Below are positions 9,778-19,709 of a stretch of 64,000 bases of DNA, piece after piece. Source of the stretch: Posidonia oceanica (Eukaryota > Streptophyta > Magnoliopsida > Alismatales > Posidoniaceae); the NCBI GenBank assembly GCA_037176725.1, contig JAZBRS010000076.1, forward strand, positions 125,135,001 through 125,199,000, given 5' to 3'. Position 1 is the stretch's first letter. Every line of letters starts with the position of its first letter. The notes beneath the pieces are model-generated. The model did not search any database. It saw only the letters and a program-made list of their open reading frames with translations, and was not told where the DNA came from. The translations under genes were made by a program, and so were the position numbers.

Positions 9778-11129
9778 ATGGATTTGAGTGATATCCCACG
9801 TCATGCTTTCCAGGTGACCATCTTCTCCTCTCCTTCTGACATGATGCAACTCCGGCTGGAGGCCATACCCAACCATCTGGTGAACCTGCTGGTGCATGAG
9901 AAGGTACTCCCTGTTTTCATCTTTTCCGCATACTTCCATTCTCGTACTTCTGCTGATTTTTCTTTACTTTATAGCCCCTATCCTCTACCAACAATGACTG
10001 GGACTCGAAAGCCTATCAGTTGGACTAGGTTCAACAATTCCGCTCATGGGCTTTGAAGAAGTACCGAGAATGCTTGGAGGAGGCTGGTCTCTGTCGGGCC
10101 CTTCGCCAGCTGCGGTAGCCTGTTGACTGGAAGGCGCTCTTCGGTCTCTGCAGGCTGTGGAATCCCTTGACTCATACGTTTTTTTCTTCTTCTGGGGAAT
10201 TGACCATTCTCTTGGAGGAGGTGAGTGCCCTCCTAGGTACTCGGCATGCCGACTCATCCATTTACTGCAGGGATGCCTACCTTCTGCCAATCGGGGTGGT
10301 AGGTTCGTTCTCTCTCTTAAAGCGCATCTTCGGCTCTGTTGTTGTGCCAGAGGACCTAGTGCTGGATGGCTGCATCAAACTCTCCTCTTTGTGGAAATTT
10401 TTCTGGAAACAGCGCGACAGCATCCGCTCTGAGGCTTCTTGCTTGGAGTGCGTCTTTATTCTGATGGAGGGACTGGTGCTCTTCCCAAATGAAGCTCTGA
10501 CTGTTAGTGCCTACCATGCTGAGCTGATGTGCATTTGCATGCGCAACCTGGAGAAGTGTTTGAGTCAGTCTGTTTTGGCTTTTACCATCAGGGGTTTATC
10601 CAGTGCCTGTCTCGGGGGGCCATTCTTTGGCTCACCGTTCCTAGTTCTGCACTGGCTGGAGGAGCACTTTCTTCTGCCTACTTTTGATGCTAGCCTTCCC
10701 TTGGAGGAGCTCATTCGCCGTTTATGCGCTTGCGAGGTCAAGTCCCAGATGGACTCCTTCAGTCCCCCCTCGTCTTTCAGGATAGTGTCTGACCCGGAGT
10801 ATTTCCTGACACTGACTGGGGCAACCGAATTTGTGAGGTACAACCCTCAGCGCTACTTCTCGATGCTGGGGACTCCTCGGGCTATACCTCCCTTGCCGTG
10901 CTTCTCTGATATGATTCTTCCACGCTTGAGGGACACTCCTGGGGACATCATCCAGGTCTTCTATCAGGCTGGTACTTGGGAGGGGAAGGGGCAAAATCGA
11001 GTCCTTTCTGCATGGGAGAACTTGAATGCGGACCGTGAAGCCATTTTCCTTGCAACTTATGACGCTTGGTACGAGGGCGTGTGTCCTAAATTGTTCATTG
11101 AATTTCCTTCAAAAAGACAGAAGATGTAG
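9778..11129 (+). pseudogene. Antisense PMD-like gene A, two exons
   Basis: Two exons, 9778-9903 and 9975-11129, flank a 71-bp GT-AG intron in phase 0; together 427 codons. The frame has two TAG stops (10026 and 10116), each where CAG would keep it open. The protein carries WNPLTHTFFSSSGELTILL, the hallmark of the plant mobile domain (PMD, aminotransferase-like), then a GSPFLVLHWLEEHF segment and a basic end. It is a paralogue of gene C, with matching intron place and length. It lies antisense to the pol genes of Y, with hairpin units on both sides and an AATAAA signal at 11153. PMD proteins of Arabidopsis (MAIN, MAIL1) act in the nucleus in silencing; a role here is unknown. Confidence 0.75.
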
Positions 11130-11152
11130 TTAGAAATGTATCACTTATCATC

Positions 11153-11158
11153 AATAAA
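11153..11158 (+). terminator. Poly(A) signal of gene A
   Basis: AATAAA 24 bp after the stop codon of gene A. This fits an independent plus-strand transcription unit. Confidence 0.5.
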
Positions 11159-11248
11159 ATTTATCTCGTCTCTTTGGTCCATATTGAATGAATTTGTATG
11201 AATTGAATGAGAATATCAGATCTCAGAACACTTCCCTGAACTTAAAGC

Positions 11249-11395
11249 GTTGTACGCCTGAAATGGAACATCCAACGTTATACGCTGGAAATCCAGTGGC
11301 TAACGTTTTAACTTGCAAAACGTTGAACCCTAGCATTCACGCGTATAACATCTTTTCTTCCCGAGGTGTTGGACGCTAGGATTCACGCGTACAAC
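11249..11395. repeat. Hairpin cluster between genes A and B
   Basis: Units with arms GTTGTACGC/ACATCCAAC, GTTATACGC/GTGGCTAAC, a degenerate GTTTTAAC...CAAAAC, GTTGAACCC/GCGTATAAC and GTTGGACGC/GCGTACAAC. The last unit ends 8-10 bp before the TATA box of gene B. Confidence 0.8.
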
Positions 11396-11403
11396 GTTAA
11401 AAG

Positions 11404-11411
11404 GTATAAAA
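11404..11411 (+). promoter_or_regulatory. TATA box of antisense gene B
   Basis: GTATAAAA in GGTATAAAACCC, 100 bp before the likely start codon of gene B and just after a hairpin unit. Confidence 0.6.
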
Positions 11412-11503
11412 CCCTCATCCTACGCCACGAGTGGCCATCTGATTCCTTCCTCCTTTCTTCTCTGGCGATAGCAAGCGTTCCGGCGGTCTTCTCTTTCACT
11501 TCA

Positions 11504-14500
11504 ATGAGCATGGAGTGATGCATCTCCCACTTTTATACGAGGGCAGTGAAACGAGCGAGGATCGAACCCTCCCCCTTCGGCGAGGCAGCGGCGGAGGCTT
11601 TTGCCGAGGCTGCTGCTGCACGGGGGATGGTGGCAAGGGCAGCGGGAAGCGCCGGTGAGGGCGCGGCAGGCGGCGGGGTGGCTTTGGCGGCGAGCTCAAC
11701 GGCGGGAGGGGTGGTTCCGATGGCTCTAGTGCCTGGGCCGGCTGCTGCAGTGGCCGTGGAGGCCGAGGTGGGCGTGGTGGAGGCCAGTGCAGTCGCGGCG
11801 ACACTCGAGGCGATGTCTGGTGGTGATCTCGTGGCTGTGGGGGCGGAGACGGGGGCTGTCGTGGGTGGTTCTGCGGAGACCGAGGTGGTGGTTGGTGACG
11901 ACGCCGTGGAGGTGGAGGTGACGGCCAGTGAGGCCACCGTGGGGGAGAGCTCTGGTTCTGGGGAGGCTGGAGAGACGACGGCGGAGGCGGTCCCTAGTGC
12001 GAGCACTTCTTTCAGCTTGGGGGATTCCGAGGAGACAGTCTCAGAGGCAAGACCTGAGGTCACCCCAGACAAGGCGGGGCCCTCGGAGGTGCCCGAGGTG
12101 CGGCCAGTTGACCCCCTCCTTGTGCAGTTCGGTGTGGATGACAGCTGGTGGCGAAACATGGTGGACTTCGTTCGAAAGGGAGGCGGAGGGCGTCGCGAGG
12201 GATTCCCCGGACTACTAGCGGGAGCAAATCCCTAGAGACAAGGTGCAGGCGTCGGGACCGCGTAGAGACACGTCCCGATCAGAGTATGCCACTGCCACAC
12301 CGGCTTCCAGGGGGCAGGTATACATTTCTCATTCTTTTCTCCTTATTTTGGTAAATTATTTCATCCAGACTGATAATTTTCCTGTTTGCATGTAGAGTCG
12401 AGCACCAGCCGTGACCTGCTGCTACTGGGGTCAGGTCTGCCCGTCCTACGCCCTGTTGGCTTCTTTCCAGCAGGAGCGTCTGGATCGGATGGGATTTGGG
12501 CATTTCTTATCCATCCCAGACTTTCCCCTCCGTCCGATGTTTCTGGAGGCGGTGGTAGAGTGGTGGAGTTTTCGGACGAGCTCGATCGTTACTCGGGCGG
12601 GCGAGTTTGTCCTTTCTCTTGAGGACATGGCGCGGTTGACTAGTCTTCGGGTTACAGATAGACTAGTGACAGGGAGGGTGCGCCCGAGCTATTTAGTTTT
12701 GGCACAGGAGCTCGTTGGACGCTAGTTAGCCATGAGCAAGGAGCAGCTCGTGGTGATCACTTCCGCGGTTCGCCAGGTGAGTGAGCTGGCAAAGACAGTT
12801 GAGGGACTAGGTGTGGAGCCTGACCAGCAGCTGCGGGCCTTCCTCTTGGTGCTGTTCGGGGAGGTGCTCTTCTCGCACTCCTCCTCGAAGCTCTTGACGT
12901 GGTTTCTTCCCCTTCTGGCTGACCTGGAGCGTGTGGGAGAGTATGCTTGGAGTGCGGCGAGCTTGGCGCACCTGTACTCCACCTTGTTCCGCTTCACCGA
13001 TGGCAGTTCTCGCCAGCTGGGTGGGAAGCTGCCTTTCCTTTAGGTAAATCTGCATATTTAAGCTTATATTGAATATTATATTCTTGCTAACCGCTTTCTT
13101 GTTTTACGTGCAGATGTGGGCGTGGGACTACTTTGCCTTTCTGCACCCTGCCCCTCCTCCAGTTCCTCCTACTGGTGGCCTCTTTCCCTGGGGACTATTT
13201 TGGTCTGCTGCTGAGTAGGCCCTCGAGCCTGCTGATGACAACCGCTATGTCGGTCGTCTACTTTTTGAGCTCCTTGTCCCGGCTCAGGTAACTTGCTTCT
13301 TTTAATTTCAGCTTCTGTTTATTTGTTTATGCTGCTTGCTGACATGTATTGCTCTTTTCAGATGGTTTGGCGTCCCTATGCCGAGGGAGAGCATGCGAAC
13401 GTCCCCGAGATTGCTCGTGATCGGGCTGTTTTCGACCGGGACGTATGGATCCACTGCTGGAACCACTACCACTTCTAGCAAATTAACAAGGCTGTGCGAC
13501 AACTAGGGCGCCGGCAGGCTCGGCCTTCACCTCCTCCTCACCGAGTTTGGCAAGAGACACGCGGCGGGGGCAGCCGTGCTCGCCATTGGGTGGACGTCTA
13601 TGGCCCACTGCTCCTGGACTGGGCCCGTCGTGGTTCCCCCGCTCCGACGGATGCTACAGAGGAGGACGAGGTGGACTAGGCTGCGTGGATAGACTGGGAG
13701 TTTTCCTCTCTGATGATCTTCCACCGGTCCCACTTCCTTGGGTGCGGGAAGTTTCCTTTGGGGGACACAGATCCCGAGGAGGCAGTGGTTTCCCATGCGG
13801 CCCTGTTGGAGGAGGTTCAGTCTTCTCGAACCTAGCTAGAGATAGCGGTGAGCTTTTGAATTGCATTTTGTATATTGTTAATTCAATTTGGCTAACTAGC
13901 TTTCTTTCTTTTGCAGCTCAAGACGGCCAATGAGCTGGCTCAGCAGGAGCGCCATTTGACCCAGCAACTCTCCGCTCTGACCGGGGAGATTGACCGTCTA
14001 CGGGCCTCTGCATCTTAGGTATTTTTTCACTAGTAGCTTTCATAGTTTAGCTATGAATTGCAACTGACTTGGATCTTCCTTTTTAGCCTTCGACTTGCAG
14101 CGCTCCACTTCCAGACCGCTCAGAGGAGATCTCCCATCTCCAGGAGAAGGTAAATTTGCTTTCATTTTGTTTCTGCTTTTGAAATTCCCTTGGTCCTGAC
14201 ACCATTGCTTGCAGGTCGCTTATCTAGAGGGCGAGCTGAGGGAGCAGGCTGATGACTTCATAGCCACCAGCTCTACCGGGAGCTTAGAGGAGCTAGAGGG
14301 GACAGTCGCTGCTAGGAGTGCTCGGATCCAGGAGCTGGAGCAGCAGGTGGCTGATAGGGACTCTGAGATTGCTCAGTCTCAAGTGGTATGATTTGATTCG
14401 ATGCTTCTTTATGTCCTCTATGTCCTTGCTCGTATCTGACATTTAGATTGTTTCCCTCCTCAGAGCATGGCGGAGATTATCTCCCAGCTTGAGTTCGAGC

Positions 14501-14721
14501 TGGGGCACTACCGGAGGTTCGCCTTTACTACTGGTGTTAGGCTCGGGGTGCCTGTTCCTCCTGTGTCGAGCCACCGGTCGGGTAGCCACTCTCGGTCTAT
14601 TTCCAGGGCCCTGTCAGGCGCTTCAGTTCGACAGTCGCCTCGTCCCCCTACTGCCCCTACTCCGGCTCCTGCTCCAGCTCCTGTTCCGGCTCTTGAGGGT
14701 GAGGGAGAGAGTGCTCCCTAG
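11504..14721 (+). pseudogene. Antisense PMD and coiled-coil gene B, eight exons
   Basis: Exons 11504-12317, 12396-13043, 13114-13287, 13362-13847, 13917-14018, 14087-14149, 14215-14385 and 14464-14721 are joined by seven short GT-AG introns. From exon 2 on every exon is a multiple of three, so all introns are phase 0; about 905 codons in all. Exon 1 encodes a long Ala/Val/Glu-rich, poorly ordered part, with a TGA at codon 5 and one frameshift near 12176. Exons 2-4 encode a classic plant mobile domain with YAWSAASLAHLYSTLFR and MWAWDYF. Exons 5-7 are heptad-like Leu/Glu/Gln-rich (coiled coil); the end is Ser/Pro-rich. Further in-frame TAG codons stand at 12723, 13041, 13216 and 14016. Antisense to Y pol; function unknown. 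Confidence 0.8.
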
Positions 14722-15201
14722 CTTTTGTACTTCGGGGGTATGCCCCAGTGACTTTGTAGAACAATTGTATATTTTGAAATGATACATATTTCTGCACACT
14801 CAGTAAACTTGTTAAATACTTCTTTTAACTTACCTTTCCCAAAGCTAAAGTGAACTTAAGTGACCAATATGGTAAAATAATGGCCCTTAATTCAAATTAA
14901 CTTGAAACCAGCATATTCAAGTGAAATAGTATGTAAATGACATAGTTATAAGGAAAGATTTCACCTGGGAGCTTAAGAATTGAATTTTGAAGTCGTCGTC
15001 GCCTTAACGAACCATTTACATGATGAAACAAGCAACCAGAGATTCCAACTGGCCCGGATGTCCAAAAAATATGAAACCAATGCTCGCACATGTATTTCAA
15101 CTTAGTTAAACCTCTGGAATAGGCAAAACGGGTGCATGCAACTCACTCACGGATCAGGGGGCAATCCAGCCAAGTTCAGTGACTTAAGTCACTGATAAAA
15201 C

Positions 15202-15257
15202 GTTATACGCCTCATCTGCTGCGGCCAATGTTATCCGCTTCAACTTCTGCGTCCAAT
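15202..15257. repeat. Twin hairpin unit between genes B and C
   Basis: GTTATACGC/GCGGCCAAT joined to GTTATCCGC/GCGTCCAAT. Arms are imperfect but the layout is kept. Confidence 0.7.
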
Positions 15258-15276
15258 GCCAGTAGTTGCTCTAAAC

Positions 15277-15332
15277 GTTATACGCTTCAAATGGCACGGC
15301 TAACGTTGGACGCGCACCGTCTCGCGTACAAC
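15277..15332. repeat. Twin hairpin unit upstream of gene C
   Basis: GTTATACGC/ACGGCTAAC joined to GTTGGACGC/GCGTACAAC, about 110 bp before the TATA box of gene C. Confidence 0.8.
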
Positions 15333-15443
15333 GAAGTGAGCCCAGAAACTTTTCTTTCCTTTCCTGTTCCTGACTATTCTTTCGGAATACTTGCGAAATT
15401 TTCTCAATGCTCGCGTGAAAGATTTCCGACGACCTTCTTGTGC

Positions 15444-15452
15444 TTATAAAAG
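15444..15452 (+). promoter_or_regulatory. TATA box of antisense gene C
   Basis: TTATAAAAG in TGCTTATAAAAGCTTGG, 98 bp before the first ATG of gene C. Confidence 0.6.
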
Positions 15453-15549
15453 CTTGGCCACCCCTTTGATTTTAATGCATACTTGCTCCTTTTTCTCTCC
15501 ACTGATTTCTTCCTTATTTTTGCTTCTTCCTTCCCTCTCTTTTGCTTTC

Positions 15550-16908
15550 ATGGCTTCTAGCTCAGTCCCCAATGTCTTCATGCACAACAAGAAAGGGGTC
15601 GTAAAACCTTTGGAAGAGATTGAAGGGCATATGATGTCCCCTATCAAGACGGGAAAGGTATAATCTTCTTCATTGGTCTCTTCACACTCCTTTTGTTCCT
15701 CATGCCTCTGAATTTCTTTGCAGGAAATCCTCAATTTTACCAAGACACCTTGCTTTGACAATGATTTCCCCTACTACTCCACTTGGGTGAAGGATTTTAT
15801 GCTCTGGGCTCAAGAGAGGAATTCTGTTTTGGCCCATACGTGCTTTGATGGACTTCTGGATTTATTGGGCACAAACTTGGATTGGCCCCTACTTCACACC
15901 TCATGCGCCTTTTGGAGTCCTGAGACTCATACTTTCTTCTTTTGGGGTTGTGAGATGACAATCCTAGTAGAGGATGTTCACGGCCTGCTTGGTGTAACTC
16001 AGATTGGAGCGGCCCAGCCAGATATTGACTTCCCATTGCCATATGAAATAGCGGATATGCAAACATATATAGACCGTATCTTCACCCTTTCGCCTATCTT
16101 CCCAGTGATCAAAGGTCATAGACTCAACTTGGTGCATTTGTACTTCAACTTCCGGCGGATTGAGGAATCTGCCTCTCAGGATCAGCTGTTGGTGTGTCTG
16201 CATTTACTGATTGGAGGCCTCACTTTATTTGTCACTAAGGATTTCTCCTTGGATGTCTATCATACTGAGTTCTTGATAGGCCATACTGAGCATTTCTGGC
16301 GCTCTCCTTCAGTGGCCATTCTTGCTGCCACATATCTTGGCCTAACCAGCGTTTCCACCGAAGGGGATTTTGTAGGCTCTCCTTTCCTTCTTTACAAGTG
16401 GCTGCAAGTTCATTTCGCGAGGCTCGGACCCGTGAAGACAGATTTGATTGAGGAAAGGGTTTGCTCTTTGTCTGCTGCCCCCATTGATATTTTCGTGCCT
16501 TCCACATTCCTTTCTCACTAGCAACAGGCACGAGGTTCTTCAATTGAGTTGGAGCTGATAGGACCCACCCACTTTGTAGTGTACAACTCCTATCGTTGCT
16601 TTGAGATGGTGGGGCAGAAGAAAGGGGTGCCGCCTCGGCTGAGCTTTATTCCTCGTATTCGGGTTCGGGAGCGCAGTCTTCCATCTGATGCAGTAATGGT
16701 CTACTACATTCGGGCTCTCTGGTCGTCTTTGGACCACCATGATGATTCAGAGGGGCCATCAACTGCTCCTTGCTGCCTACCACGGGAGGATGCGCATTGG
16801 AAGTGTTATTCGAAGCTACTGCCCAAGCCCGAGGAGTGGGTTGAAGCGACGAGCGTGTCCCTAGTGGCTTTGATATTTGATCAAAGGCCCTCTGTCCAAA
16901 ATCTGTAG
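15550..16908 (+). pseudogene. Antisense PMD-like gene C, two exons
   Basis: Exon 1 (15550-15657, 36 codons) and exon 2 (15724-16908, 395 codons) flank a 66-bp GT-AG intron in phase 0. The start ATG opens with MASSSVPNVF. One TAG at 16519-16521 splits an otherwise open frame. The region THTFFFWGCEMTILVEDVHG matches the plant mobile domain; GSPFLLYKWLQVHF and the GPTHFVVYN stretch match gene A, so A and C arose by duplication. It has its own TATA box, and hairpin units lie on both sides (15202-15332 and 16928-17054). It is the least damaged of the three. Its orientation is opposite to gag-pol of Y. PMD likeness is by motif only; the activity is unknown. Confidence 0.78.
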
Positions 16909-16927
16909 TTTAAGTCATAGTTAAAAC

Positions 16928-16983
16928 GTAAGACGCTTAAACTGGCACTTATAACGTAAGACGTAGAAGATCAAGCGTCCAAC
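16928..16983. repeat. Twin hairpin unit after gene C
   Basis: GTAAGACGC/...TTATAAC joined to GTAAGACGT/GCGTCCAAC. Starts 20 bp past the stop codon of gene C; arms are degenerate. Confidence 0.65.
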
Positions 16984-16998
16984 ATCCCTTTGTTGATT

Positions 16999-17054
16999 GT
17001 TATACGCTTCAGATGGCGCGTCTAACGTTGGACGCTGATATTTGCTTGTTTAAC
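16999..17054. repeat. Twin hairpin unit, second after gene C
   Basis: GTTATACGC/GCGTCTAAC joined to GTTGGACGC/...TTTAAC. Confidence 0.7.
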
Positions 17055-18662
17055 ACCCCGAGACTGTTTTCCTGCATGCCCTTAGCAAATTTGTTAGTCC
17101 ATCTAGGGGTATGATTGCCCCTAGTCCAAAGTGACTTCTGGAAACTTTGAAACATTTTTAACATTGTGAGATTAGCATGGTCACAAAACACTTGGTAACA
17201 ATCTATATATAATGCATACTTTAAGCAAACCTAATGTTGGGAAAGAAATTAAAGGAAACTTAGGTTTTGAATAACAAGTATTGGCCTCAGCTTTGTTGTC
17301 TAAAGATGATATGCCAAACGAGGGACTGTCTCTTTTTGAGATTCCAGTCTTAGCTCGTAGGCGAATATCAAGCGACCGTCTTGAATAGGAGGGGTCGAGT
17401 ACGACGCGGGGTTGTAAAATGTCCTAGATTTTGCATCACTGGCCTACTTGTTATCAGTTTCATGAGATGATGTTGGTTGGGTAGATTTTACCTTATTCAC
17501 TATTTTTGGATTTTTTATTTTATCATTTTTTGGATTTTTGACTTTATCATTTTTTTTGGATTTTTGACTTTATCATTTTTTTGGATTTTTGATTTTATCA
17601 TTTTTTTGGATTTTTTATTTTTGGTTTTTTGGATTTTTGATTTTTGGTTTTTTGGATTTTTGATTTTTGGATTTTTTGGAATTTTGATTTTTGATTTTTT
17701 TGAATTTTTTGTTTTTTTTATGGGAGATGAAGAATTCTCCGGGAAGTTGGGAAACTGGGGACCTCATGATTGGAAAACCTTGACAGTTTGGTCCCTTGTG
17801 CATCCTAGAGTCAAAAAATACCACGGGCTTACCTGAGCACCTAACTGCCCCTAGACCTAGGCTTCTGCCCCTTGCCTCTTAGTGTACAGTGCAGGATGCG
17901 GGTAGAAGGAAAGTCCATGCCCTATCCTAAGATGTTGGCTGAAGATTTGAAGCCTAAACCCCTCCTAGTTCAAGGTTGATTTCTACTGCGCTTAGTATTC
18001 CCCAGCTTCTCTGTTTTTGACTCTGGGACAACTTCTTTGCTGCCGTTTTTTCCACTCTCTTTCTTTTTCCTTACCCATGGACAGCGTCTTTGTTGCCTTC
18101 TTTTCTGACCTTTTTTTTTTGGCTTTCTTTTCTGGGTACTTTGGCATGTAGTCTCACCTCTTCTGAGTGCTTGGTCAATGGATACTCGTTCCTTGACGAA
18201 CCGAGACACTCTTTCATTTAGTACACTCCCCTCTTTTCTGTGCTTTTAGGTTTTGGCCTTAGATGCCTACCCAATTTGTACTAGGGTAACGCACCTGACT
18301 CGAGGGATATGTGTGGACTTGTTATTCATGAACTAGGAGGGGGCTCCTTATGATTTGCCTCTATCTCAGTGTGGGACCATTTCCTTTCCTTCTCCCACAA
18401 GGTGTTTGTGGGGTGAGGCTAAGGCATGATTCCTAGGCTTCAACAGTAGAGGGTCCTTGAGCACGGGTAGTCTAATGGCTCAGTGTGCATATCAAGGGTA
18501 GTACCTTTTGAGGTGCAGTGCATTCCAAGGGTATTCAAGCCTAGTGCCATCCTCTCTGGCCAAACAATAGGCATTGTCTGGATATGCCTCAACCACCAAG
18601 TATGGTTATTCCCAATTTGGTCTCAGTTTCCCATGCTAGCGAGAAAGGATTTCTTTAAGCAC
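17055..18662. other. Non-coding stretch between gene C and Y integrase
   Basis: No gene is supported in these 1.6 kb. At 17477-17720 is a run of TTTTTGGATTTTTGATT-like repeats, A-rich and purine-rich on the sense strand of Y; its 119-residue Phe/Ile-rich frame is an artefact. The rest is unique-looking sequence of the Y 3' untranslated region. Confidence 0.7.
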
Positions 18663-19670
18663 CTATTCACCAATATTGAATTTACGTTCAATTACTTTCT
18701 TCTTATATGCTCTTGCAAGTCGTTCTTGGTAGAGGCGTGCATGCTCAGCTGCTTGCAACTGCTTTTCATTTAGCAAATCCAACTGTAGACTTAATAATTG
18801 CCTCTTATCCTCGGCAGTTATCTCATTGTCGAGTTGTATCTTGGATGAGGGGACCATGACCTCAAATGGGACTACCGTCTCCATACCATAAGTAAGCGCA
18901 AACGGGGTTTGGCCTGTAGGCGTTCTTATGGAGGTTCGATAGGCCCACAAGGTATCAATTAGCTTATCTGTCCAGTCATGTCCCTTGGCTCCTACCATTT
19001 TCTTAAGGATTCGGATTAACGTTTTATTAGTAGCTTCAGCTTGCCCATTACCCTGGGGGTAATATGGCGATGAATGATGCAAATCGATCTTAAACTTCTT
19101 ACAGAGCTTTTTGAAGTCTTGGGATACGAAGATTGCGCCATTGTATGCTACTAATTTCTTTGGGATCCCGAACCTTGAGATGATATTCTTCCGTAAGAAC
19201 TTGCAAAGATTTGAAGCTTTGATTTCAGTGAATGCTTCTGCTTCAGCCCATTTGGTGAAGTACTCAGTGGCTGTGAGGATGAACCTATTCTGCTTTTTAG
19301 TGTCGAATGGTCCGATGACATCAAATGCCCACATAGAGAAGGGCCACACTGCTTGAGTCGGATTCAACTCTGATGCTGGTGCATGTATTCTGTCTGCATG
19401 GATCTAGCACTACTTACACCTTCTCACTTTGTTTGCGCAATCTGCCTCCATTGTGGGCCTGTAGTACCCTCTACGCAGTATCATTTTTGCCATGAATTGA
19501 GAACTGATGTGTCCTCCACATATGCCTTCATGCATTTCTCCGATGACAACTTCAACCTCCTCATAAGTGACACAGCGCAGCACTATTTCGCTGAAGGACC
19601 TTTTGAAAAGGACCCTGGCTCTCATGAAGTATCTTGTAGCCATCCTCCGAACTGCCTCCTTGTCTTGTGA
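18663..19670 (-). pseudogene. Integrase of Y, catalytic residue lost
   Basis: The N-terminal zinc domain is in 19410-19643 (HEGICGGH then C...C). The core (18663-19367) has the first aspartate in WAFDVIGPF. The second should sit in a DNG motif, but the sequence reads LVAYNGAIF, Asp to Tyr. The glutamate is kept in GNGQAEATNK. The C-terminal part has TYGMETVVPFEV and ends before the usual RPNW-type tail. Zinc domain and core are in different frames or separated by stops. It would have joined cDNA to host DNA; this copy cannot. Confidence 0.88.
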
Positions 19671-19709
19671 AGTTGCGTAGTCGGGGAAGATCCCGTCTTG
19701 AATGTAGTT

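Noticed and set aside
17477..17836. Phe/Ile-rich 119-codon frame resembling a membrane protein
   Set aside because: It is a TTTTTGGATTTTTGA simple repeat.
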